A stretch of DNA of 64,000 bases. It comes from Evansella halocellulosilytica. Lineage in GTDB: Bacteria; Bacillota; Bacilli; Bacillales; Salisediminibacteriaceae. Location of the stretch: the NCBI RefSeq assembly GCF_002335745.1, contig NZ_NIST01000001.1, forward strand, positions 1,230,178 to 1,294,177, in the 5' to 3' direction. Within the stretch, counting starts at the first letter, position 1. Each line of letters begins with the position of its first letter. Of this stretch, positions 44,172-52,698 are shown piece after piece. The notes below the pieces were generated by a model. That model searched no databases. It was given only the letters and a program-made list of their open reading frames with translations, and had not been told where the DNA came from. The position numbers and the translations under genes were made by a program.

Positions 44172-45023
44172 GTGAGTGGATTGAAAGTTTGGGTATTTAC
44201 AGGCGTGATCTATCTTGCTCTTGTTATTGCTGGATATAGTTTCATTACAGGTGCGAACCCACTCGAGAGTGGAGGAATGCACGAAGATCATGAGCATGAC
44301 AACGGTGAAGAAGAATATGTGGATGACCACGACTCACACACGGATCACAGTGAAAGTGAAGATTCTCATGACCATGGAGATGCGCACGGTGAATCCGAAG
44401 TATTGACCCATGTAAAATTTGAGGAAGGTCGACTTGAAGTGCGTTTAGAAGATGAAGACGGGCAAGCGCCGGAGCTGTTGGAAACACATGAGCGCTACAT
44501 GCACTTAATTATCGTCCGGGACGACCTAGAGGAATATCATCATTTTCATCCAGAACAAGTTAATGATGGTGTTTTTGAAGCGGATGCCCCTTTAGAAGAT
44601 GGTCAATATTACGTATTTGTTGATATTAATCCAAAAAATAAACAGTATGTTATTGAACCGAATCGTCTTGATATTGGGGAAGCACCCGAGCAGACGCCAA
44701 GCTTAATGCCTGATGAAAATCTTACAAAGGCTCTGAATGGTAAGGAAGTGGAGCTCAACCATTCACCATTTATTGTTGGAGAAGAGGTCACGTTGTCATT
44801 TGATTTAAAAGGTGAAACTCCAAAGCCGTATTTAGGTGCACTCGGTCATGTCGTCATTATTGATGAAGACGTGGAAAAATTCATTCATGTCCATCCAGTT
44901 TCTGATGACAAAACAGAATTTGAAGCGCATTTCCCAGAGACTGGAACGTATAAACTATGGGCAGAATTTAAATATGAAGATGCGGGAGTTCTCACTTTCC
45001 CATTTGTCGTTAATGTTGAATAA
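44172..45023 (+). CDS. His-rich membrane-anchored extracytoplasmic protein of the copA operon
   Basis: A 283-residue protein with an N-terminal membrane anchor (VWVFTGVIYLALVIAGYSFI). A very His/Asp/Glu-rich linker follows (about 34-72, such as HEDHEHDNGEE and DHSESEDSHDHGDAHG), then a beta-rich extracytoplasmic region with HHFHPEQ and FIHVHPVSDD motifs. Similar His clusters bind copper or other metals. GTG at 44172 has GGAGG seven bases upstream; an ATG two codons earlier is too close to it. It begins 12 bases after copA. A role in periplasm-like copper binding is inferred. Confidence 0.8.
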   Translation: MSGLKVWVFTGVIYLALVIAGYSFITGANPLESGGMHEDHEHDNGEEEYVDDHDSHTDHSESEDSHDHGDAHGESEVLTHVKFEEGRLEVRLEDEDGQAPELLETHERYMHLIIVRDDLEEYHHFHPEQVNDGVFEADAPLEDGQYYVFVDINPKNKQYVIEPNRLDIGEAPEQTPSLMPDENLTKALNGKEVELNHSPFIVGEEVTLSFDLKGETPKPYLGALGHVVIIDEDVEKFIHVHPVSDDKTEFEAHFPETGTYKLWAEFKYEDAGVLTFPFVVNVE

Positions 45024-45036
45024 AACGTAAGAGTGC

Positions 45037-45066
45037 AAAGAGGTGCGAAAATGATCGCATCTCTTT
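45037..45066 (+). terminator. Terminator of the copA operon
   Basis: AAAGAG.TGCGA...TCGCA.CTCTTT stem running into a T-rich tail (TTTGTTTTTG). Confidence 0.8.
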
Positions 45067-45113
45067 TTGTTTTTGAAAAGTGGTCGTAGCAACGGGGAAA
45101 GGTGAAAAATAGA

Positions 45114-45449
45114 GAAGTTGCGTCAAAGCAAAGAGAAGTTGCGCCCAAGCAAAGAGAAGTTGCGCCCAAGCAAAGAGAAGTTGCGTCAAAGCAAAGAGAA
45201 GTTGCGTCAAAGCAAAGAGAAGTTGCGCCCAAGCAAAGAGAAGTTGCGCCCAAGCATGGAGAAGTTGCGCCCGAGCAAAGAGAAGTTGCGTCAAAGTATG
45301 GAGAAGTTGCGCCCGAGCAAAGAGAAGTTGCGCCCGAGCAAAGAGAAGTTGCGTCAAAGTATAGAGAAGTTGCGCCTAAGCATGGAGAAGTTGCGTCAAA
45401 GAGCAGAGAAGTTGCGTCAAAGGATAGAGAAGTTGCGTCAAACTCAAGA
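45114..45449. repeat. 21-bp tandem array, 16 exact-period copies
   Basis: Sixteen copies of a 21-base unit whose invariant core is GAAGTTGCG, from 45114 to the last core at 45429, with exactly 15 x 21 bases between first and last. Variable positions alternate in blocks (GCGTCAAAGC, GCGCCCAAGC, GCGCCCGAGC, CATGGA for CAAAGA). Because 21 is divisible by three, several frames are open through the array on both strands, encoding heptads such as EKLRQSK. None has a convincing start signal, so I treat it as a non-coding minisatellite between copA and gerA operons. Confidence 0.85.
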
Positions 45450-45535
45450 TACTTCATTACCAAAATGATGCATGTATATATAAGAAATGGAAACGATAAG
45501 TCGGAGCAAACTTTTTATTGAGGGAGGAACCTCAA

Positions 45536-46972
45536 TTGAGCGAGTATGATGAATTAGCTGAAGATATTTTTAGTCCGGAAAAGGTTATCCATGAGTTTGA
45601 AGACTGTTCAGATATTCAGCATATTATTTTAGATGATGTCGGTGTCGAACTATTATATTTTGATTACTTAGTCGATCAAATAACCTTTCAGCAAAGGGTT
45701 ATGCAGCCGATTACAAATGTTGAGAGTGATAAGGAACGACTTCACGCAATCTTTAAACGATCTTTTTATACGCCTTGTTTAGACGTGAAAGAAGGAGTAA
45801 AGGCAGTATTAGCAGGACAAGTCGCCATTTTTTTTGAAGGGAAGCTTTTTCTTGCAGATGCATTTGGTCCCGAGATGAGAGGGATCGAGCAGTCTGAAAC
45901 GGAAACGACGATTATCGGATCCCATGAATCGTTTAACGAATCAATTTTTACGAGCATGTCGTTAATTCGTCGTCGGTTAAAAAGCTCACATCTTAAAGTT
46001 TTGCGTTTGTCAGCTGGCGAAATTACGAAAACGGATATTTTCATTCTTTATATTGAAGATATTGCAAATTTCCAAATGGTCGAAGAATTAAAGAAACGAG
46101 TCGAGGATGTAGAAGTAGACTTTATTTCTGATTCAAATATGTTCGTGCAAATGATTGATGATTTCCCATATTCAATGTTTCCACAGTTTTTAACGACGGA
46201 GCGGCCAGAAGTTTGCTCTTATCATTTAACATCCGGTAAAATTGTCGGCTTAGTTGATGGGAGCCCTTCTGCATTTATTGGACCGATTAATTTTTTCGAG
46301 TTTTTCCAATCACCAGATGATGTTAGTCAACGATGGGCTTTAGGTACAGCGACGATGATTTTACGCCATATTGCCTTTTTTATTACATTAGCAATGACAG
46401 CTTTCTATGTTTCGGTGACGACCTTTCACTATGAAATGGTTCCAGAAGACTTGTTAATTAATTTAGCGGAATCACGAAATCAAGTGCCCTTTCCGCCATT
46501 AATTGAGGCTCTAATTATGGAATTTACAATCGAACTGTTACGAGAAGCAGGTGCAAGGCTACCTGCAAAAATTGGACAAACGATCGGTATCGTTGGCGGA
46601 ATTGTCATCGGTCAGGCGGCAGTTGATGCAGGACTCGTCAGTAACACATTAATTATTGCCGTAGCGACTTCAGCGATTGCTTCGTTCGTGCTTCCGAATT
46701 ATTTAATAAGTGCGGGTTTACGGATCGCAAGGTTTGTCCTGATTATACTAGCTGGAACACTTGGAAATTTAGGGTTAACGATTGGTATTGCTGTTTTATT
46801 TGCTCATCTATGTAAGCTGACAAATTTAGGGGTTTCCTATATGAGTCCGATTGCACCATTTCATCTGGCTGATTGGAAACAATCAGTTATACGTGCACCT
46901 CTGTCAAAAATAAAAAAACGCCCTCATGAATCGAAATCAGAGAACGTTATAAGAAATAAAATGAAAAATTAA
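45536..46972 (+). CDS. GerA-type germinant receptor A subunit
   Basis: A 478-residue spore-germination protein of the GerAA/GerKA family. A large N-terminal hydrophilic domain (about 1-275) is followed by about five or six membrane helices with the conserved stretch PFPPLIEALIMEFTIELLREAGARLP. TTG at 45536 lies eight bases after GGGAGG. It sits in the spore inner membrane and would work with B and C subunits. Both of those genes are frameshifted here, so a functional receptor is doubtful. Confidence 0.92.
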   Translation: MSEYDELAEDIFSPEKVIHEFEDCSDIQHIILDDVGVELLYFDYLVDQITFQQRVMQPITNVESDKERLHAIFKRSFYTPCLDVKEGVKAVLAGQVAIFFEGKLFLADAFGPEMRGIEQSETETTIIGSHESFNESIFTSMSLIRRRLKSSHLKVLRLSAGEITKTDIFILYIEDIANFQMVEELKKRVEDVEVDFISDSNMFVQMIDDFPYSMFPQFLTTERPEVCSYHLTSGKIVGLVDGSPSAFIGPINFFEFFQSPDDVSQRWALGTATMILRHIAFFITLAMTAFYVSVTTFHYEMVPEDLLINLAESRNQVPFPPLIEALIMEFTIELLREAGARLPAKIGQTIGIVGGIVIGQAAVDAGLVSNTLIIAVATSAIASFVLPNYLISAGLRIARFVLIILAGTLGNLGLTIGIAVLFAHLCKLTNLGVSYMSPIAPFHLADWKQSVIRAPLSKIKKRPHESKSENVIRNKMKN

Positions 46973-46985
46973 TGGAGGTTAGTCT

Positions 46986-48087
46986 ATGAGCACTTCTGAA
47001 AAATTGCATCCGTTTCATGTGGCAATACTCGTTTATATGGTGCAATCAGGAGTTGTCATCTTTGTTGTCCCACGTGTATTGGCAGAAACGTTCGGTACTT
47101 TTGGCTGGCTCATGCTACCGTGCTACCTAGCTGTAACAGGTGTGAACATATGGCTGATTTCGCTTGTCTACCGTCTGAATAGTGGAGAAGGTGTATTTGA
47201 AATGATTGACCGCATTACACCTAAAGCAATTCGTTACCCTGTCTACGTTATTCTCTCAGCGTTTTGGGCAGTACTTGCTACACTTGTTGCAAAAAAATAT
47301 GTCTTAGTGACACAAATTATGACGTTCACGACGACACCTCCTTATTTCATACTTGGTACTGTTTTAGTCGTTTCTGTTTTGATCGCGTTAAACGGTATTT
47401 ATAACGTCGTAAAAACTGCAACGGTTTTTTTCGGACTATCGATGTGGCTGATCTTACTAGGATTATTTTTTATAGGTGAAATTGAACTGAAACGGTATAC
47501 GGCATTTTTATTTAAAGAAGGTACTTGGGATTTCTCAGGGATGGTAGATATTTATGTCTCATTTCTAGGATATGAGATCGCACTGTTTCTTTTTCCGTAT
47601 ATAAATAAAGGCAAGTCATTTTTTTTGGGCTGTTTTTTGTGGTTCAGCGTTCACAACTCTGATCTATATGTATGCTTGTATTCTTTCGTTTGGCTTTTTC
47701 AGCTTTGAACAGTTAAAGAAAATATTGTACCCCGTTCTCCACATGTATAGCTATGTTGAGTTCCCTTTTTTAATTCGGATTGAAAATTTTGTGTTTGCGA
47801 TCTTTTTACTGAAAGTCTTTTTAACGGTTATTCTATTTTTTTGGATTTCTTCACAAGCAATTGCTCGTGTATTACCAAAGGTGAAGGAGAAGTGGCTTTT
47901 GCCAATAATAGGTCTAATAGCTTTTAGTGTTACATTATGGTCAGAAACACTTACAGAAGTTGAAGAGTGGCTCACGATTAGTGGAACGGTAGAAGTTGTA
48001 TTAGCATTTCTGCTGCCACTCTTATTAATCACCGTCCTGTTACTTCGATCTGGCAAGAAAGGGGCGGAAAAAAGTGAAAGTGGTTAA
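46986..48087 (+). pseudogene. GerB-type germinant receptor B subunit, frameshifted
   Basis: The first frame (46986-47708) encodes about 217 residues of a GerKB-like integral membrane protein. It then loses the family pattern after a six-T run at 47633-47638 (GCFLWFSVHNS..). Removing one T restores GCFCGSAFTTLIYMYACILS and continues in the other frame to 48087, giving a full-length protein of about 366 residues with ten helices. So one base is inserted, or misread, in a homopolymer. Overlaps the C-subunit gene by 14 bases. Confidence 0.85.
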
Positions 48088-49200
48088 GTTTATATTGCTT
48101 TTAGGCTTGCTATGTGGATGTGCAGATATGAAAATTATTGAAGATTTAGGTTTTATTCATGGGATGGGTTTAGATATTGAAGATGAAGGAGAGTACGAAG
48201 AAGGCAGGAAATTATTAGTGACTGTGTCGATCCCACAAATTGAAGAGGATGCTGAAAAAGACAGGGAATTACTCACCACAGTGGCGCGTAGTGATAAAGA
48301 GGCAATGCTCAATATTTCTCGTCAATCAAACCGAAAGCTTGTCAGCGGCCAGCTAAGAACGTTCTTTACGGTTTGTCTCTAGCTGAGGATGGACTAATAG
48401 AGACGATTGAAACGATGAACAGGGACCCTATTTTTGGTTCACGTGTGAAAGTAATCGTTGTTAATGGTGAGGCAAACGAATTGTTAATGAGGGATTACCC
48501 CGAACATCCGAGACCGAGTAGGTATATCGATCAGCTGTTGGAAAAAGAAGTTGAAAACAATATGATTCCAGAGGTAAGACTGTATCATTTTACGAGAGAT
48601 TTATATGACGATGGTATTGATCCTGTCATACCGGTGGTCAAGGTGGGAGATAATGAAATTGTTGTGGATGGTATCGGTTTATTTAAAGGTGATCAATATA
48701 AGACAAAGATCGATCCGATGGATGCACGAGTGTTCTTTTTTATGAGGGGTGATTTTACAGAAGGCGCTCTGCATTTTGACGTGGAAGACCCTGAACTCGA
48801 TAAAAAAGCGCAATTATTATTTTCATCAATTGAAAATGATAAGAAAGTGAGGGTTGATAGTTCCGATCTGAATCATATAAAGGTGTATTTGGAATTAAAT
48901 ATACGAGGGTCTATGCTTGAATACAACGGGACGATCAATGTCGTTGACCCAAACGGGCTAAGAAAAATTGAACAAATCATTGAAAACCAAGTGAGAACGA
49001 AAGCTGAAGAACTGCTTCAAGTCATGCAGGAATACGAAGTAGATAGTGCTGGAATCGGATCATATGTTAGGAATAGTATGTCTTATGAGGAGTGGAAAGG
49101 ATTAGATTGGCATGATGTATTTGCAAACATAGATATCGAAGTCTCCGTAACAGCTGCTATTAAAGATGCAGGATTCTTCAAATTCAGAGAAGATGAATAA
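48074..49200 (+). pseudogene. Ger(x)C-type receptor lipoprotein C subunit, frameshifted
   Basis: GTG start at 48074 opens a lipoprotein signal (LLLGLLCGC) and the family start EDLGFIHGMGLD. The frame stops at 48382 after SGQLRTFFTVCL. The expected continuation LYGLSLAEDGL is found in another frame from about 48360 and runs to 49200 without a stop (YLELNIRGSMLEY, DWHDVFANIDIEVSV). One base is missing near 48357-48362, where there is no homopolymer. Intact size would be about 375 residues. With the frameshift in gerB this indicates decay of the receptor, unless both are sequence errors. Confidence 0.85.
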
Positions 49201-49203
49201 ATT

Positions 49204-49240
49204 GAAGGGTCTCCCAAAGACTAGATTTTTGGGAGGCCCT
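49204..49240. terminator. Terminator between ger operon and murG-like gene
   Basis: AGGGTCTCCCA...TGGGAGGCCCT stem followed by CTTTCTTCTTC, between convergent genes. Confidence 0.7.
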
Positions 49241-49269
49241 CTTTCTTCTTCGGGCTCATGTTCTCATAC

Positions 49270-50337
49270 TTATTTAACTTGTTCGATTCGCTCAAGAATC
49301 GTATCAAGAGCTCTGCTTTGTTCGGAGACATCCATTGCGTTAATAAATTGACTGCGGTTTTTATGAATCGATTGTAACTGTTGGATTAACGTATCTTTGG
49401 TTAAGTCTTCTTCCTCAAGAGTGACGGAATATCCTTTTTCAGCAAACGAGTTTGCATTTAAAATTTGATCCCCGCGACTCTGTTTTCTACTGAGCGGGAT
49501 AATGAGCATTGGAATATGAAGCGCTAAAAATTCAAAAATGGCATTTGATCCGCCTCTCGTAATGACTAAATCGGTTGCAGCTAAAATATCAGGCAGTTCT
49601 TCATTGACATATTCAAATTGTTTGTAATCATCAATGTCTGCAAGTTCAGGTGCGAGGTTATTTTTCCCACATAAATGGACGACTTGATACGTTTTTGTCA
49701 AGTCCTCTAATGATTCTCGGACTACTTCATTGATCTTTTTAGCACCTAAACTTCCACCCATAATCGTTAAAATCGGCCGCTTGCGATCGAAGCCAAGCAG
49801 GTTTCGTCCTTTATCACCAGACCCTTTGAAAATACCTTTTCGAATCGGTGAACCGATGACTTCTGTTTTCGTTTTAGGGAAATATTGCGCAGTCTCCTCG
49901 AAGGAGGTGAAAATCTTTGTAGCGAATCTCTGTGAAATTTTATTTGCTAACCCTGGTGTCATGTCGCTTTCATGAATAAATGTCGGGATTTTTAATGATC
50001 TCGCTGCGACAATGACTGGAACGGAGACGAATCCACCTTTTGAGAAAATGACATCCGGACGTAATTTCTTTAACTTCGCTCGTGCTTCCATACATCCTTT
50101 TATTACACGGAAAACATCAAGGACATTTTGCATATCAATGTACCTTCTTAATTTTCCACTGGAAATGCTATGGTACGGAATGTTGATATTTTCAATGAGT
50201 TCTTTCTCAATTCCTTTTTTTGAGCCAATGTATTGGATGTCCCATTTTTCTTTATCCATCTCATTTATAATTGCAATGTTAGGTGTTACATGTCCAGCGG
50301 ACCCGCCGCCGGTAAACACGATTGTTTTTTTAGTCAT
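49270..50337 (-). CDS. MurG-type UDP-GlcNAc transferase, stand-alone copy
   Basis: A 355-residue GT-B glycosyltransferase of family 28 that adds GlcNAc to lipid I in peptidoglycan synthesis. Motifs: FTGGGSAGHVTPNIA at the start, FSKGGFVSVPVIVAA near residue 97, and the donor site MGGSLGAKKIN and TRGGSNAIFEF. Bacilli normally keep murG in the division gene cluster, which is not here, so this is probably a second MurG-like paralogue. ATG with GGAGGG close upstream. Monocistronic. Confidence 0.88.
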   Translation of the reverse strand: MTKKTIVFTGGGSAGHVTPNIAIINEMDKEKWDIQYIGSKKGIEKELIENINIPYHSISSGKLRRYIDMQNVLDVFRVIKGCMEARAKLKKLRPDVIFSKGGFVSVPVIVAARSLKIPTFIHESDMTPGLANKISQRFATKIFTSFEETAQYFPKTKTEVIGSPIRKGIFKGSGDKGRNLLGFDRKRPILTIMGGSLGAKKINEVVRESLEDLTKTYQVVHLCGKNNLAPELADIDDYKQFEYVNEELPDILAATDLVITRGGSNAIFEFLALHIPMLIIPLSRKQSRGDQILNANSFAEKGYSVTLEEEDLTKDTLIQQLQSIHKNRSQFINAMDVSEQSRALDTILERIEQVK

Positions 50338-50624
50338 ACGCCCTCCTGAAAAAACTTATTATCTTTATTTGTTTTAATTGTTTGATCAATTTTACTTCAA
50401 TTATCATCGCTTGATAAAGGGCGTCCTGTCAAGCGTTCGGGAAAAATTATTCCTGGGAATAATTTGTTTATTGTCAAAAAAATGAGGTGGAAATTTTCAT
50501 AGGAGAGTGCATTAAGCTTTTCTTTAGGAATGGCAAATTGGCCTGCAACCATCTAGTTCTATGCATCTTTGATCGCAGACCTCAATAGGCAGTTGAATCT
50601 ATTAACCTTGGTAACGGACAATCA
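50338..50624. other. Intergenic region with two palindromes
   Basis: No gene. CGCTTGA...TCAAGCG (50409-50436) and the perfect AAATTATTCC-TG-GGAATAATTT (50445-50466) are both stem-loop forming. The second lacks a clear T tail. They may be a regulatory site or terminators. Confidence 0.4.
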
Positions 50625-51017
50625 TCATGATTTAAAATACTCCACCTCTAACGATTCTAAGTTTGCTAACGACTGTTTTGCCCATTCATTATCATCCGTT
50701 GAAAGAGATTGTTTTTGCTCTGCTAATGCCTTTTTTAATGATTCGTGATAATTAGGGACGTCACCGTTAAATTGTTTAATTTGAGCTTTAGGCATATTCG
50801 CTTTTTCATTTTTTCCGAGAGCCCTTCTATGATGAAATAAGGGAACATCTGCAGTCTTCGGGTTATGAAGATCACCTTGCTGAGGATGCTTTAATACAGC
50901 TAACACTTTTACGACATAATGTGGCATACGGGGGTGCTCTCCGATGACTTCGCCAATATATTTACCAGTTTTATAAACACCGGTTACGATGTTTCCGATT
51001 TCGATTTGCTGAGTCAT
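50625..51017 (-). CDS. kapB: Kinase-associated protein B (KapB)
   Basis: A 130-residue protein that matches KapB of bacilli, needed for phosphorelay input through KinB at the start of sporulation. The block YKTGKYIGEVIGE followed by KVLAVLKHPQQGDLHNPKTADVPLFHHRRAL is the family signature. ATG at 51017 with AAAGGTG upstream; an earlier in-frame ATG is unlikely. No kinB gene is next to it. Confidence 0.88.
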   Translation of the reverse strand: MTQQIEIGNIVTGVYKTGKYIGEVIGEHPRMPHYVVKVLAVLKHPQQGDLHNPKTADVPLFHHRRALGKNEKANMPKAQIKQFNGDVPNYHESLKKALAEQKQSLSTDDNEWAKQSLANLESLEVEYFKS

Positions 51018-51163
51018 GATTCGATCACCTTTCTCGTTTTTTTCTAGCATATCATGAATGTTTGTGAAAATGCAGTAACGCTATTTCCACGGATTACATA
51101 GCACCAGATTGTCCAGAGTGAATAAAGTAATAATAGATGACAGGGTATGAAGGGAGCGATTTC

Positions 51164-51532
51164 GTGTCAGATTCACAAGGAAAGATCATTGAGCTGATGG
51201 TTGGGAAAGTTTTAGATAAGCATAATGTGAAAGATCGTAAACAACAAATCTCAGATGAAGACCGCAGGAAAGTAAAGGAGATTGTAGAGGATTTAAAACG
51301 AAATGTAGACCAATTTGTTGAAAATAGTAAGAAAACGTATGATGAGACAAACCAGACAAAAAATCAGCAAAACAACCTTACTTCTTCTCAGACGAATACA
51401 AAATCGACGAGAAAACAAAGAGCAGCACAAAACAATGCAAGTATACCGAACAGAAACACACAAACAATTGCAAATGTCATTAGAAATTCTCAAACGAATA
51501 GAAAGCCTTACAAGTTTAAAGGGGAAAGTTAA
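51164..51532 (+). CDS. CotW-like spore coat protein
   Basis: A 122-residue hydrophilic protein. Its first half (IIELMVGKVLDKHNVKDRKQ..SDEDRRKVKEIVEDLKRNVDQF) follows the pattern of CotW of B. subtilis ([25 protein letters not shown]...). The second half is Asn/Gln/Thr-rich and low in complexity. GTG at 51164 after AAGGGAG. It precedes a CotX-like gene, consistent with the cotVWX insoluble-coat cluster. Assignment rests on pattern and neighbour. Confidence 0.65.
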   Translation: MSDSQGKIIELMVGKVLDKHNVKDRKQQISDEDRRKVKEIVEDLKRNVDQFVENSKKTYDETNQTKNQQNNLTSSQTNTKSTRKQRAAQNNASIPNRNTQTIANVIRNSQTNRKPYKFKGES

Positions 51533-51543
51533 AAGTATTGCCC

Positions 51544-51577
51544 GCCTATTGACTCAATTCAATAGGCATTTTTTCTA
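51544..51577 (+). terminator. Terminator after the CotW-like gene
   Basis: GCCTATTG...CAATAGGC stem and TTTTTT tail. Confidence 0.85.
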
Positions 51578-51725
51578 TTAAATCATAATCTAGCTTATGT
51601 TCTTGTAAGCTTCTGTCCATCAAGAATGCGTGAAAGATAAAATTGTAGATTTGACCGAGGGGGTTTGTCCATACGCTCTGACGATCATTGCATAAGATGG
51701 TAGTGTCGAAAGGAGGGAAATAATT

Positions 51726-52202
51726 ATGAGCAGAAAACCTTATACAGTCGTAGGTCCTGCAAGAAATACTGCGAATAGATCACGAAAGCGTTGGTCAGCA
51801 CTAGATGATAATGCCTGTCATCCGTTAGCAGACGATGAAAATCAGCAAGCAGAGCAACAAAACAAAACTTTACAGCTGTCTGAAGAGTTTATTTTTATTA
51901 GTGATTCTTGTGATGTAACAGTTACGACAACAGATACGAAAGCCGCTGTTTCATTGCAAGCTGCCTTGCAAGCAGCGATTGCTTTAATCATCCGCATTTC
52001 TGTTGCTGACAGTGATCAAGCAGAACAAATTACACAAGACCTCTTACAAACAGCAAAAACGAAGCAAATTACGTTCCAGCAAACGGTTATCGATAACTCA
52101 AAAGGAGTCAACGTTACAACAACAGATACCCAAGTGGTGGTTAACATTCAAGTATTGTTACAAATATTACTTGCCTTGATTGTAGAATTACAAGTTCTAT
52201 AA
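51726..52202 (+). CDS. CotX-family spore coat protein
   Basis: A 158-residue coat/crust protein with two copies of the spore coat X/V repeat: SCDVTVTTTDTKAAVSLQAA near residue 65 and GVNVTTTDTQVVVNIQVLLQ near residue 130, each ending in a long hydrophobic helix. The N-terminal 55 residues are polar. ATG with AAAGGAGGG. In B. subtilis CotX belongs to the insoluble outer coat made late in sporulation. Confidence 0.88.
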   Translation: MSRKPYTVVGPARNTANRSRKRWSALDDNACHPLADDENQQAEQQNKTLQLSEEFIFISDSCDVTVTTTDTKAAVSLQAALQAAIALIIRISVADSDQAEQITQDLLQTAKTKQITFQQTVIDNSKGVNVTTTDTQVVVNIQVLLQILLALIVELQVL

Positions 52203-52218
52203 AAGGTTGGACTGACAC

Positions 52219-52283
52219 ACGAGTGCCTAGCTCTCTCCTTACAATATTCAATATGTTGTATTGGAAGAGCAGGCACTCATTTT
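52219..52283 (+). terminator. Long hairpin terminator after the CotX-like gene
   Basis: GAGTGCCT..CTCT ... AGAG.AGGCACTC stem of about 60 bases, followed by ATTTTTA. Confidence 0.7.
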
Positions 52284-52457
52284 TATACGATCACAATTTA
52301 TATTACCCCCCCTAACAATTCAGGAGATGATGTACATAATGAAATATCGTATACTGAATATAGCCTTTCGCTTCGTGAGAAAAGGTTGATTATTTCTAAA
52401 TTAAATGCCAAGGAAAGACCCGAGTATTTAATTAATACCGAACATGGAGGATATAAA
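52284..52457. other. Leader of ywbE with a possible 16-codon peptide
   Basis: An AGGAG box near 52322 precedes an ATG at 52339 opening a 16-codon frame to 52389. It may be a leader peptide or chance. Nothing else is recognised. Confidence 0.25.
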
Positions 52458-52664
52458 ATGAATGGCCAAAAGAGAGAGAATATTTACCCTGGAGCTGAAG
52501 TCGATATCGTATTAAAGCAAGATCAGCGTACAGGCAAACTAACTCGCGGGATCGTAAAAGAACTGTTAACAAAGTCACTGCATCATCCACACGGAATAAA
52601 AGTAAGACTCGAGGATGGAAAAGTCGGGCGAGTAAAACAAATATATAACGAGTCAGGTCCTTGA
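52458..52664 (+). CDS. ywbE: YwbE-family protein (DUF2196)
   Basis: A 68-residue protein of the YwbE family of unknown function. The conserved pattern is YPGAEVDIVLKQDQRTGKLT near residue 11, then HHPHGIKVRLEDGKVGRV, suggesting a small KOW/SH3-like beta barrel. ATG at 52458 has TGGAGG upstream; the upstream extension of the frame is not conserved-looking. Confidence 0.85.
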   Translation: MNGQKRENIYPGAEVDIVLKQDQRTGKLTRGIVKELLTKSLHHPHGIKVRLEDGKVGRVKQIYNESGP

Positions 52665-52698
52665 GAAGGGGAGTGCTGACTCGTGAAGGGTTCAAACA

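Noticed and set aside
45114..45449. CRISPR array
   Set aside because: Units are contiguous at 21 bases with no unique spacers and no cas genes nearby. The 1785-1902 array fails for the same reason.
44885..45463. Minus-strand open frame with repeated GATSL heptads
   Set aside because: Same array effect; it runs into the antisense of the His-rich gene and has no ribosome binding site.
45102..45521. Long open frames through the 21-bp array on the plus strand (REVASKQ-type heptads)
   Set aside because: The openness follows from a stop-free unit whose length is divisible by three; several frames on both strands are open, and none has a good start signal. Kept as a repeat, not a gene.
51137..51163. 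Earlier start for the CotW-like gene
   Set aside because: The GTG at 51164 is better placed after AAGGGAG, and the added residues do not look like CotW.
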